A stretch of 64,000 bases of DNA from Lottia gigantea. Lineage: Eukaryota > Mollusca > Gastropoda > Lottiidae. The DNA lies in NCBI RefSeq assembly GCF_000327385.1, contig NW_008707526.1, positions 496,289 through 560,288 on the forward strand, read 5' to 3'. The notes beneath the pieces were generated by a model, which saw only the letters and a list, made by a program, of their open reading frames with translations, did not search any database and had not been told where the DNA came from. This document shows, in pieces, positions 46,769-58,783 of this stretch (position 1 is its first letter; every line of letters begins with the position of its first letter). Made by a program: the position numbers and the translations under genes.

Positions 46769-47021
46769 CACCATAACTCTCTTTCTTATTATATATACAT
46801 ATTTTTATATCTTTATTTATCATTTTATTCTTTCATTTCTTCATTTCTTCTCTCTATCTCTTGGCTATGGCATTACACAGTTGCTTCCCTTGACGTCAAT
46901 AATGGCCGACAATGTAACCCTTATCATTTGTATTGCAATATTATGAATGAAGTTTGTAGCTTTGTAAATTGTGGTATGCTAAATTTTGAAAATGACTGTC
47001 AGGTTATTTGTATCTTTATGA

Positions 47022-47027
47022 AATAAA
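47022..47027 (+). terminator. Candidate WAC polyadenylation signal AATAAA
   Basis: AATAAA 254 bp after the WAC stop, in TTTATGAAATAAATCACCG. A T/G-rich stretch appears only weakly downstream. More distal hexamers exist, so this may not be the only or main site. Confidence 0.4.
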
Positions 47028-47519
47028 TCACCGTATATACGTGAATTAGTCACTGCTACTGATTTCATATCATCAACATTAGTCTAATCAGATATCAACA
47101 ATTATATTCATGTTGGAAAACGTATGGTAATTAAACAAGTTTGTGTTTGTGGTACAATGAATGTATTTTGAGTATCAGTTATTGTTTCTGGTGATACTGA
47201 TTACCTTAATACAACAGATCATCTATAGATCAAACCTTTAGAATTATCAGATTACATATTAACTACCTTGGTATATTCAAATTCCTATGTGTATTAAATA
47301 ATACATGGATCAATATTTTTTAAATCAAATTCAAAGCTAAAATAAAATTTCACCTTGTACAGATCATGAAGTATTCATTGAGGTTCACTGTGATCAATTG
47401 CTTGTCCATATTTCTATTCTTATTAAAAGTATGGCTGGTTTTTTTTTTAGACCAAATGATAATGCAGTCTAATTAAAATTAAACCAAACTTTGTTCTGGT
47501 TTTTTTTTTTGTTAGCTTT

Positions 47520-47614
47520 TATTTTTAATATACTCACTTCAGTTAGGGTCTAACGACAGCCTTCATTGACTTTTTGTTTGAAATACCCTAACTGAAGTGG
47601 CTATAATAAAAATA
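47520..47614 (+). other. Long hairpin (30-bp arms, 35-nt loop) downstream of WAC
   Basis: Arms at 47520-47549 and 47585-47614 match at about 26/30, with a perfect 15-bp inner block CACTTCAGTTAGGGT / ACCCTAACTGAAGTG. Further A/T pairing outside could lengthen the stem. The perfect inner stem suggests either a young MITE-type insertion or a selected RNA structure. No target duplication was found. Confidence 0.75.
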
Positions 47615-48984
47615 AATGGTAATAAAAGATGGAAGGAAAGTTTAATTTAATTTAGATTAGACTGATAATAATGAAGCCTTGTTTAAAGTGTATCAAGTTT
47701 GTATCATTGAGAGTGTGACTGACATTTATCAGACTTTTATCAAATAATATGAAAGAATAAATTTAGTGATTAGTATTACATTGAATACTTTAAATTATCT
47801 ATTTTCAAGAGTTTTTCCTTGGAAGTAGATTTGTAAGAACATCCATTTTATGAAGTACCAGTAAAAGTGCTAAAGTTGATATACAGGAACATGAAAGGGT
47901 CCAAAAGCTTTATACGGCTGTATACTTATTGTATGTTTATTTTTGAAATCCCATTTTCAATAAGACAAGAAGATTTATTACTATATAGGGCTATATATTT
48001 AGATAATAACAATAAAAATTCTCACTGTTGAAATAGTGTTCAATACATCAATTGTAGAGCAATATAAAAATATTAAGACAGAAACATCTAAAAAAATTGT
48101 TAAGTTTTTTTTAAGGTGATACTACGTCTGAGAATGAACACAAAATTTAAGTTCTTAAGAATGGTCAATATGAGTATAAATATTCATCAGTGAACTTACC
48201 TGGTGTCATTAATTTACAACAGAATCCCAGGAAAATCTAGAAAATTCATAAAACTAAGTAATTATTGAAAAATGCTTAATCTTAAAATTAATAAAGTTAT
48301 TATTAGTTAATTGCATGTTTATGGATAATTACTTATTTTTTGGAATTTATCTGATTATATAAGGATTCTGTTGAATGATGAACTGATGAATATAATATGT
48401 TCTTATTGACCAAGTTTAAAATTCTTAAATTTCATGTTCATTCTAAGACATTGTATTCCTTTAAGTTAGCACCCAGTAAAACTCGTCCCTTGAATTATTT
48501 TTTTTTGAAATTTTTCATTAAGACTTTGTCTTGCTAAAAATAACTAATAACTGTTTCAGTGAAGCTTAATTTACTGTCTTGATGTCAGCTCAGAGCTTAT
48601 TTACCAAGTTTCCTTAACTTGAAAACTTGACTTTAGATGATTTTAATGTTCTAGTCATCTCATTGGTCAATCACTTAAATTGATTTTGAATTTATTTCTA
48701 TTATCCAATCAGATCATTGTATCATTGCATCAAATTTTTCGAGAATGTCCCAGATCTTTTTCTTTTGAATCAAAGATGGATACTTAATTAGCTTTTTTCC
48801 ATCCTGAATATATGAATAAATCCAAAATATTGATTCTATCTGCACAAATATTCTTACTGGAGTTGTTAGAGAACATGACTGGCAAATAAAATCAAATCAT
48901 CAGACCTGATATGAAAAAACTGAATTCAACCATACAGTGGCAATTAATATAAATGGCTTCAGTATGAAATTCATACTATGAATA

Positions 48985-49074
48985 GACCGAAACATCTACC
49001 TCTTTTCCAGCCTCAGATAGATATTTAGGCAGTTGTCACTATCTGAGGCTGGAATGGAGACAGATGATTCGGAC
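48985..49074 (+). other. Pre-miRNA-like hairpin (36-bp stem, 18-nt loop)
   Basis: Arms at 48985-49020 and 49039-49074 pair at 30 of 36 Watson-Crick positions plus one G-U. The loop-proximal 16 bp are perfect (TTCCAGCCTCAGATAG / CTATCTGAGGCTGGAA). Mismatches are scattered singly or in pairs in the outer half, as in animal microRNA precursors, and the total length (90 nt) fits. The arm sequence does not match a microRNA I can name. A small inverted-repeat transposon remnant is the alternative. Confidence 0.5.
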
Positions 49075-50829
49075 TACAGTGTGAATGAATGATAGCCAGA
49101 AAAAGATATTTATGCAAATCTGAAAAGGCATAGAAACATAAACAAGAACTAGCAATCTATTTTCTTTTGGGTAGAATATATGGTCATGGAAACTTTACAA
49201 GCCATAGTACTGTCATCAGAAACTTCTCAAACTAGTGTTGCTATTCGCCGATCTTTGGCAGTTTCCGTAAAACAGAATCTGTTACAGAGTGCCAGTAGAA
49301 CTTTCTGGTAGACTGTTTAAAGATAATACATGACGAGAACTAGCTGATCTTTTAGAATCTCTTCCAGGCAATCAGATATCTTGATATGAGAACCTCAGAT
49401 CTACTACAGATCCAAAACCTGTATATCTATAACCTTTCAGATCACCTCAATATAAATTAGACATGAACATGTTTATGATTTGAATCCTTGATAGATGTGT
49501 ATGAATATCTCTGTTTGACTCTGTAGCTGTGGTTTCCTATTATACTATAAATAGATTATTATAAATGTTTTGAAGAATTGTTATGTATAAAGTGTGTAAA
49601 TATCAAGTTTGGGGAAAATGAAAGTAGATTTAGTGATCAGAAACATTTCACAAAGCAACATGCTAAACCATTTGAATCAATTGACATTTTCAATGAAAAT
49701 AAAATTGGTGCTTTGTTAAATGTATCTTAAAAATGTGGACATGCATATTAAAACTGGCTTTGAAATTGTGATCCAAACTTGCTATTCAAGATTATTTTGA
49801 AATGTTACCATTTATTTGGTCATAAGATCAAAATGCAAGTTATTATGTTATTATTGTTACATTTTGAACTAAAATTGATTTTAAAGGGCCTGTTATTATT
49901 GATTATTGTAAATTATTAATGATAGGCCAAATCTAAAATATTGAGAAAACACTGCAAAAAGTAACTGTCTGAGTAAATAACCGCTCATAATGGATTGTTT
50001 TCAGAGCAAAGTTTGTATGCATGTCCACATTATCAATGAATGTTTTGTGAATGATGTATGTTATAGAAGAGTAGTATGTGCCAGTACAAATGAGAAAGTA
50101 AGGCTGTAACATTGTTAATTGTTCTGGTACTATATTTGTAATATCATACAGGCTGTATAGATTCTCCTGTTTTTATTGACATAGGTCTAACATGTTTATA
50201 GTTGGAATTTAGAAATGTAATCAAAATAATCAAACATAACAATATTACCTATTTGAACTCTTCTTAAAGGGGTTTTATGTTTATGATTATTAAAATAACA
50301 TAATAAGCCGCCGATTTGGAGATACCAATGTACCCCAATTTTGGAGACTGCTATAACAAGCTATAACAAGATGCACATTTTTCAGACTGGATAGAAGTAT
50401 TTCTTGATGTTTGAATGTTATGGAGATTTATGTTAGCATTGTGGAAGTATTACTATAGTGCCAGTATAGTTTATCAGCCTATTTTTCTATTCATCTTAAG
50501 ATTGTAAAATATCATTTATGAAATAATGGACAAAATAAACATTGTCGTTACATTAACTTCAAATCTAATGTAGTGGTTCACTTGGCTAAATAAAATTGTA
50601 TAAAGACCTTAAACTATGCCTTTATTTCTTAGCTTTTAATTTAGATGCCCTTTGCCATGTGTTGACTGAATTTCACATTTGATGTGGATGAATAAATGCA
50701 TTGTCAGCAGCATAGTTTCAGCTTTATGAGGTTAAAAAAAAAACATGCCAGCTTAAGTGACCATCAGAATATAATATATGAAAGTGAGATGTTTAAAATA
50801 TTTTATTTAAACCGTCTGCCACAAGGGTA

Positions 50830-52255
50830 TTCCCAATCTATTACTCCCTTTCCTAGCTCTAAAAAGTAGAATTCGACCTGGCATTTGATTTTACCGCTCT
50901 AAAATATAGCATTAGACTTTACATTTCATTTTATTGCACTCAAAATGCTACATTCCACTTCCATTGGACATTCCCTCAATTCAAGCTCTACAAATTTAGC
51001 ATTAGACTTTACATTCCCTATTTTCTATAGCTATAAAGATAAAGCATTCCACTTGACATTCCCTTTATATAGCTCTAAAAATGTAGCATTCCACTTGACA
51101 TTCCCTTTCCTGGGTTTAAAAATGTAGCATTCCACTTGATATTCCCGTTCCCGGGTTTAAAAATGTAGCATTCCGCTTGACATTCCCTTTCCTAGCTCTC
51201 AAAAAGTAGCATTCTCCTTGACATTCCCTTTCCTAGCTCTAAAAATGTAGCATTCCACTTGACATTCCTTTTCCCAGCTTTGAAAATGTAGCATTCCACT
51301 TGACATCCCTTTCCCAGCTTTAAAACCGTAGCATTCCACTTGACATTCCCTTTCCTACCTCTAAAACTGTAGCATTCACCTTGATATTCCCTTTCCTAGC
51401 TCTAAAATGTAGCATTCCACTTGACATTTCCCTTTTTTCTTCTCTAAAAATGTAGCATTCCACTTGACATTCCCTTTCCTTCTCTAAAAATGTAGCATTC
51501 CACTTGACATTCCCTTTCCTAGCTCTCAAAATGTAGCATTCCACTTAACATTCCCTTTTCTTCTCTAAAAATATAGCATTCCACTTGACATTCCCTTTCC
51601 TTCTCTAAAAATATAGCATTCCACTTGACATTCCCTTTCCTAGCTCTCAACATGTAGCATTCTCCTTGACATTACCTTTCCTAGCTCCCAAACGTAGCAT
51701 TCCACTTAACATTCCCTTTTCTTCTCTAAAATATAGCATTTCACTTGACATTCCCTTTCCTAGCTCTCAAAATGTAGCATTCTCCTTGACATTACCTTTC
51801 CTAGCTCTCAAAATGTAGCATTCCACTTGACATTCCCTTTCCTTCCCTAAAAATATAGCATTCCATTGACATTCCCTTTTCTTTTCTAAAAATATAGCAT
51901 TAAACATGACATTCTATTTTCTTCTCTAAAAATGTAGCATTCCAACCCTTTCTCAGCTCTAAAAATGTAGAATTCCACTTGACATTCCCCTAGCTTTAAA
52001 AATGCAGCATTGAATTTGAGATTCCCTTTCCTTCTCTGAAAATGCAGAATTCCATTGACATTCCCTTTTCCTTGCTGTAGCATTAGTCTTGACATCCACT
52101 TTCACTGATAAAAATGTAGCATTCAACTTAGCATTCTCTTCCATTGGCTCAAAATGTAGCATTTAGCAGGACACACCATATCCGTGCTAAGCATTAAACT
52201 TGGCATACCCATTCTATTCCTTTCCCTTTCTCTAAAATGTAGCATTCGATAAAGC
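50830..52255. repeat. About 41-bp minisatellite, some 33 copies
   Basis: Built on ATGTAGCATTCCACTTGACA plus TTCCCTTTCCTAGCTCTAAAA. Outer copies (50870-51010 and 51880-52255) are diverged and irregular, while central ones are near-identical, as expected of an array homogenised from its middle. Variants include TTCTCC for TTCCAC and CTTCTCT for CTAGCTCT. Minus-strand frames at 51320-51544, 51886-52095 and 51959-52162 encode only the repeat. Confidence 0.95.
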
Positions 52256-53750
52256 AATAGACTTTACCTTCGGTTTAGAACCAACACGGTTTGTAATTCA
52301 CGAAGTCTGATGGAATAATTGCCATAGGAAAATGAGGAATAAAGATTTGTGAATTTGTTTAATGAGTGACATAGACATGGTAATAGATCTTCCAATAAAC
52401 TTATAGATTTCTTCATTATAGTTCCCGCTACAATTTATCATCTTATTCTACTCATTTATTATTCTATTTCCCTCTCGATTAACTCACGTCTATAGTTGTA
52501 AGGGAGAGAGTAGGAGATTTACTTTGACAATAGTAAGCTGTTTGTTCTGTGGATCTCGTGTAAGTAAGGCGTTGAGAGTTTCGAGTTGTTCAATGAAATA
52601 GGCGTTCGCTAGTTAATCTGGATGTCCATTAGATTATCTTTTTGTCCCGTTTCAAATAGAAAGCCAATGACCACAAAAGCTGCAACTACATCCCTGAGAT
52701 ATCTAGCACATAGTTTGAAACGTTATGAGTTCAGAGATTCTATTCTGGTTGAAGGTTGAAATATTTGGTCGTAAGTTATGAGCTTTCAACAGACTTTACT
52801 TTAATTAAATAGTTCGGATTAAAACAACACGAGAGAGATACCGAGTAACAGTAATCTAAAACGACCAGTCAAGCACCATCAATCACCGGATTATTGAGAA
52901 CTAAATGACAATCTTCTCAACTCTTAACACAGTTCATGAATAACTTGGCCATTCTCTCAACTTACAGACATTTGTAGACCAAGCTATTCACATGACTGAC
53001 CTTAGTTCGTATCGGAAGTTACTAAGAACTAAATTATAGTTGTACGCCTTTCTTTTAAGCATCTTTTTGCGCTAATGAAGACCAACTAATCGAGAATTTC
53101 TTTAGCAAGGCTTTGGAAATGGCCTTGATGATAATCCAACTAGAACATTAACGTTTTTTTTTCAAATTAAAAAGGTTCCTGGGGAACTGAAGGACAACTG
53201 ATAAATGGCAACGGTTTCACGAGAAATTGTCCCACATTGTCAGCTACGGTAGGCATATGGCTAGTAATCCCGTCTGTTAGATATAGGATGCAACAAAGCA
53301 TTATAAATACTGTCGTATATTACATTCTAATCCGCTTCATTGTGCTCTACAGCGACACACCATATTGAGTTATTCTGAAAAGTAAGATAACCACGGCCAG
53401 TTCAGTCTTAATAAGGTCGTCAGTTCCACCTGGTCATGTTTTGATTAATTTCTCTATTTGTGCTTTCTGATCAAATTCCTGGCCATTTCAAGCCTCATTA
53501 AATTCATCTCGCTCGTTTTCTGTTTTTATAGCATGAATTCCACTGGCCATGATTCTTTGTCAACCAATTAAGCCTATTTCTGTAGGCTGAAAGAAAAGCG
53601 AAACGGATTCCAGAGTAATCTTACTCCGTTTGAGGCGGAAAACTGCTTCTGTGAAGTATAGGTAGGTCCACCCATATTTTAATTTCTGCTGCAATGGTAT
53701 GAATTTTCTAAACAATAGAATTTAAGGCCCCAACGCTGTATTAAACGGAG
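52256..53750. other. Unassigned DNA between two repeat blocks
   Basis: Complex sequence with no tandem structure, no long open frame and no recognisable protein motif on either strand. Somewhat less AT-rich than the WAC introns. I see no feature to name. Confidence 0.5.
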
Positions 53751-55058
53751 TGGTATCAGTTCTCCCAGAACCTTCCATAGTCAGAGGGCGCGTCACCCGA
53801 CCGAGCTCCGACCTCTCACTAACATCCCAGGCAATGACGAATTTTTATACGCCCATATGGAAATGTGGACGTGTAATGCCGTCGCCCCTGTCCGCCCGTC
53901 CACATTTGTTGTATGCACGATAGAGGCTACAGTTTTTATCTGATCTTGATGAAACTTGGTTTGCATGTATATATTGATAAGATCTCGGACAAGTTCGAAT
54001 TTGGTAATAGTTGGATGAACGGTTTCAGAGTTATTGCCCTTGACTTAGTAAAAACGCGTTAAATTTGGCTTGTACGCATGATAAAGACTGCAAGTTTCAT
54101 CCGATCTTAATGAAGCTTAGTATGCATGTATATATCGATGAGATTTCGGTAAAGTTCAAAATTGGTAAAAATCGGATAATCGGTCTCAGAGTTATTGCTC
54201 TTGACATAGTAAAATCGCGTTAAAATTGCCTTGTATGCCCAATGAACGCTACCATTTTGATACCATCTTGATAAAACTTAGTATGCATGTATATATTGAT
54301 TAGATCTCAGTCAAGTTTGAAGTTGGTAATAATTGGATGAACGATTTCAGGGTTATTGACTTAGTAAATTTTGGGTTTTAGGCAGGCTATAGACTACAGT
54401 TTTTATCCGATATTGATGAAACTTAGTATGCATGTATATATTGATGAGATATCGGTCAAGTTTGAATTTTGTCATAATCAGATGAATGGTTTTGGAGTTA
54501 TTTCCCTTGATTTTGTAAAAACCCTACAAATTTGGCTTGCAGTCATAATACAGGGTGCAGTTTTTATCTGATCTCGATGAAACTTGTTTTGCATGTATAT
54601 ATGGACAAGATCGCAGTCAAGATGAAATTGGTAACAATCGGGTGAACGGTTTTGGAGTTATTGCCCTTGAATTAATTCAATGCGTCTAATTTGGCTTGTA
54701 CTCCTGATAGAGACTACATTTTTTATACGATCTTGATGAAACTTGGTATGAGATCTCTGTAAAGCTTGAAATTAGTAAAAATAGAATGATTGGTTTCAGA
54801 TATTAAACCACTACAGACTTTGTTACTTTGTTATGATTTCTGACAGCTGGTAGTGGGCGTATGTTACCTTGCCTAGATGCTATCTTTCTAAAAAAGAAAA
54901 AGATAAAAAATTAAAAGCCCCCAGAAGTTCAGAACGTTTCATTATCTGAATAATGCGAAATGGTACCAGGCCTCGAGAAACTTTCCAGTTGCAGGGGGCG
55001 TCACTCGACTATTTTAACGCTAACCTCCGAGCTCTCACTTATATCACAGGCCAACAAT
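53751..55058. mobile_element. Non-autonomous element with about six ~160-bp tandem units, flanked by ~90-bp direct repeats
   Basis: The core (about 53845-54870) opens TTTTATACGCCCATATGG and closes near GTGGGCGTATGTTACC, so ATACGCCCA-type ends face each other in inverted orientation. Between them six diverged units start at about 53912, 54072, 54232, 54382, 54538 and 54698, each holding TTGATGAAACTTGGTATGCA-like and GTTATTGCCCTTGA-like blocks. Flanking blocks at 53751-53838 and 54961-55058 are diverged direct repeats (TGGTATCAG / TGGTACCAG, AGGGCGCGTCACCCGAC / GGGGCGTCACTCGAC, CTCTCACTAACATCCCAGGC / CTCTCACTTATATCACAGGC). I associate this family with mollusc genomes from memory. No coding capacity. 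Confidence 0.7.
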
Positions 55059-55618
55059 AAACAGTATTATTTGTATGCCACAATTTCGATCCCCTCTCTT
55101 TTCTCTGATTTACACCAACTAAAATTACCTAGTTTGACATTTAATGGACGGTTGAGATTTAAAGCCATCGGTTTGACCAATTCATTTAATTTTATGGGTT
55201 GCAGGGTTTGCTAATCAGTGGTGCGTCTCAAATAGAAGGGACTGCAGTCCATACCTATGTAAAATGTAGCATTTACCACCAACAAAATTCCATTTTAGAT
55301 AGTCAAACGACATTGATTTTCCGACAATAAGAAAGACGAGTTGTTATTCCGTAACCCCTCACTCAGTGTAATGAGCTATTCCAAGAAAATAGCCAGGAGA
55401 AGTTCCATTGATTACCGGAATAGGTCGCCTGCTAGTTGAAGAGAAAGCGCGCGTCTTTTCTATAGTCAGACGACAAGAAGATGGCCTAATAATGGATGAT
55501 TTGTGAAAGAAAGCGTATAAGAAGAATCGAGTCGTAGTGAAAGTTGCTTGGTGAGTAGAGATTTGTGTATTCATTAATATCAGAAATATCTGTCTTCTGG
55601 AAACCAGTTGCATAGTGA

Positions 55619-55670
55619 CAAAATTTGGCGCCAAATTTAGAGCAGTGGTGTAAAATTTAGGCGGGAACGT
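55619..55670. promoter_or_regulatory. Paired E2F-type sites, one in an 18-bp perfect palindrome
   Basis: AAATTTGGCGCCAAATTT at 55621-55638 is a perfect 18-bp palindrome holding TTTGGCGCCAAA, a textbook E2F/DP site. GGCGGGAA at 55660-55667 is a second E2F-type site 22 bp further on. Both stand out in AT-rich DNA. No gene was recognised within reach on either side, so they may mark an unrecognised promoter. The open frame at 55359-55676 (-) spanning them looks like chance. Confidence 0.45.
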
Positions 55671-56367
55671 GACCACATTAATTCATATTAATGTCAGATA
55701 TGATTCTAGATTAATAGTCGATTGAATGATAGAATTAGTCACCTAGTTTCTATAGAATGTTTTGGTTGTCTTATTGAATTTGTCAGACTTCTTACGGTCA
55801 TTGACTATTCAAATATGGGTTATTTATTGCATTATCAATCCCCATTTTGTTCAACCCAAATAATTAAAATATAGAAAAGTATAGTGTTTGAAGCAATTGC
55901 TACCAGAGTAGATGAGGAAGATGTCAAATATATAGGCTATATCAATATCAATAAATATATACATGTATAAACCATGTATAAACATGTATAAACCATATTG
56001 TAAGCTTGGTGGATACTGAGAGCGGCACTGCAACTTCAGAAACTGTCATCACAATACTTTTCATAATGGATATCTTTGAACTTAAAGCTAATGGGCCAAG
56101 GAAGACATGGTTTGGCAATGCTGAGGTCTTTGTTTTTAGATTATTGAAGCAGAAAACCTCAATGGCATCAGTGATTTGGAATAGTCAGCATCTTCAACCT
56201 TCCTTGGACTACATCTCAAGAAGCTTACAACTAATAGGCTGTAGATGACACAGTTTTCCAATTTACTGCCGCTGCCCTGAGGCCTGTCTGTTTAGATCAT
56301 TATATCAAAACAGATTTTTGGTATCAAAATCAATACTGGCTTATGGCTTATAGAGAGTGTCTGTACT

Positions 56368-57377
56368 TCAGTAGTGACCCAATTTTAAGTACTGGTATGA
56401 CCCATTATATACACTGGTCCAATAACTATATCGAAATATAGCATATTTCCTCATAGACAAGTAAGCTGGTCCACAATGCCATCTAAAGCGTTGACCATTG
56501 TCACATTGGCTTTGATTGGCGAAATCAAAGTCATGCACTATAGTAATATCATTGGGGCTACCAGTTGTCAACGCTACATAGACTCAGTCTTGCTCAATAC
56601 AGAATTCTAACTGTGATATACAGTACCTGTTGTTAGTGTAGTGATAAGCAAACACAACAGGGGTCCAGTTTAATAGATGAGGACATGTGCAATAATCAGT
56701 TTCCCCTAGGCAATCCAAATTCTGATAATGAAGATTCCAGATGATTAATTTAAAACATGTTTTCATCGTTACTCTTGTAGCAAACCTGCCCTCACTTGGT
56801 TTATGGATTCCCTCCTTTAATGAATAATATATGAGTATGGGCAAACACTCTAGTCTGAGGAAACTGGTTACTGGAAACTGTCTATAAATTGATAAAGGCA
56901 TTACCCAAGTGTTTTGTTGAGGTAACTCTTCAGAAGTTTTCGACAACTCCAATGAGGTCATCTAGCACCATGTGACAATGTCATACCTATTACAATAAAC
57001 AATTTATATCAGAACTGTATATAACCGAGAGTACATGTATACAGTAATAATTAGAAATCACTAGAGAGATGTCTTTGGTATGATTACAAGTATCTGGTGA
57101 TTCCATTTGTTCTAACTAAAACAATGTTTCTCCATTAACCATTATAATGGCAGACTCTTATTCTAACCAGAACTATTACTGGAGGAATTAATGACATAAA
57201 ACAGATGCTTGAACTAAAACAGTTAGTAATAGAGAAGATGTTTGCCATCATAAAAAAGCATGGACCATCATTTAGTTTGTAATCCAAAAGACTCTCATCT
57301 GAATTGCAACACACATTGAAGATGTTGTCTGGATCAAGACTAGCCTGTAACACAGGTTTAGGAACACAGTGGATCAT
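56368..57377 (-). other. Unassigned minus-strand open stretches, possible degraded or partly seen gene
   Basis: Two minus-strand open stretches at 56584-56961 (125 codons) and 56368-56571 (67 codons) share one frame and together are longer than expected by chance in such AT-rich DNA. They are rich in Cys, Tyr and Trp (for example CDNGQRFRWHCGPAYLSM). A third, 57135-57377 (80 codons), begins at a good minus-strand acceptor (TTTCTTTCCACAG then GATGATCCAC) and contains a possible donor after ...SLIPP. I do not recognise a family, and no complete exon chain could be built. It may be an old pseudogene, part of a gene, or chance. Confidence 0.25.
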
Positions 57378-58184
57378 CCTGTGGAAAGAAAAGTTAGATG
57401 ATGTTTGGTATTTCTATAAACAGAAAATAATACTTGTAAACCACCCTCTGGAATATAACCCAGAGTAATTTGCTTTTTGGTGTCAAGAACAAACTTCTTG
57501 AAAAGAAAAAAAAGTTGAAAATAGTAAGATCAGTTGTTTCCCAGCAATATGCATAAAAAAGAAAATTTTCATTGAATCATTTTATCTATTAGTACCCAAA
57601 TAAATGTGTGAGCCGCCGAAAATCTGCAACTAAGCCGCCAGCAATTACTATGTAGTATTAGTAACACTTAGTGCAAAAGGTATTTTTTGCTCAAAGCTGT
57701 GGCTAGCCAGCTGGTGTTATGTCAAACCAACCCTAGCCATCACAGGTTTTGGCTAAGCTGTAGCCAGCTGAAAATAGGCAAGCGGTCGATACCCAAAAGA
57801 ATTGACCATGTTAAGGTGGAGTGATGTTTTGGAATAGGACTTATCCAGCATTGTTTTCCTATAATATATTATGAAACATTGTATCTTCCTATTGGCCTGC
57901 AGTGTTAGATAAGCTTGGTCAGATTTTGTCTGACTTGGAAAGATTCAGATTAAACACCCTAGTTTAAAAAGTTAAAATATGACTCCCTGGGTATTGATAG
58001 GGACATTAATATTACCTAATGAACAAGGGTCTTGACAGCTCAAAGGGCATCATGGGAAATCTGCAAATTGCCGATAATACATTAGATCCTCTCAGCTATT
58101 ATTCATGTAGTGCTTGTTGTTAAAAAATTGATTATCCTTTATAACAAGTGACGATTTTGTTTTAACACTTATAATCTGATGTTA

Positions 58185-58783
58185 TTTTCTGCATTAAATT
58201 TGGTTGGGGGTGATTTTATCTTGAATATATGTAAATAATCTTCTGAAGTAATAGAAATGTATGAGAATCCAAAATTACTTCAAACTATGAATTTTACTCA
58301 CTATTTCTATATATGTCTTTTCTATATCAAAAAGTATATTAAAATAATGAGTCATCATTTTAACATTCAATCGCGGATAATTCTGGACATGGATTTGTAG
58401 GATCAAATTTTGATGGTGAGCTGTGAACACTATTACTGATTACTCAGCTTAAAAAATTGGTTGATATTAGTCTTGAATATATGTGAATAATCTTTAGAAG
58501 TACTTGAAATGTTAGAAAATCCCCAAATTCCTTTAAAAAACACTTGAAACTAGAAATTTTACTCACTGTATGTCTTTTCTACGTATCACAGAGCATCTTA
58601 AAATGATGAGTCATCATTTTAACATTCAAACACGAATAATTCTAGACATACATGGATTTGAAGGCTCCAATTTCAATGGCGAGCTTTCAACACTATATCT
58701 GATGAGCTTAGCTAAAAAAAATTCCTGTTTCTGAGACTGAAGTATAATTGGTAAAAAAAATTGCACATCTGTCCCTTTAAATT
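58185..58783. mobile_element. Two tandem copies (B, C) of the MITE family seen at 15000-15373
   Basis: Copy B about 58185-58450 and copy C about 58448-58783 each contain CTTGAATATATGT(A/G)AATAATCTT, ATTTTACTCACT..., TATGTCTTTTCTA, AAAATGATGAGTCATCATTT-like and CATGGATTTGTAGG/CATGGATTTGAAGG blocks. Copy B shares GAGCTGTGAACACTATTACT exactly with copy A. Copy C ends CTGTCCCTTTAAAT, like the ACTTAAAGGG terminus of copy A in reverse. Head-to-tail arrangement. Confidence 0.75.

Larger units (their letters stand above)
46769..50829 (+). other. Probable WAC 3' UTR and downstream flank
   Basis: No coding sequence recognised. Several AATAAA hexamers occur, the first good one at 47022-47027. Two long inverted repeats (47520-47614 and 48985-49074) lie here and would be transcribed if the 3' UTR is long. 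The rest is AT-rich single-copy-looking DNA. Confidence 0.5.

Noticed and set aside
55359-55676. 105-codon minus-strand frame across the E2F-type palindrome
   Set aside because: No recognisable domain; its composition looks like random translation (Ser/Thr/Phe-rich).
56006-56248. 80-codon plus-strand frame near 56.1 kb
   Set aside because: No family resemblance and no splice or promoter support. It is shorter than many chance frames here.
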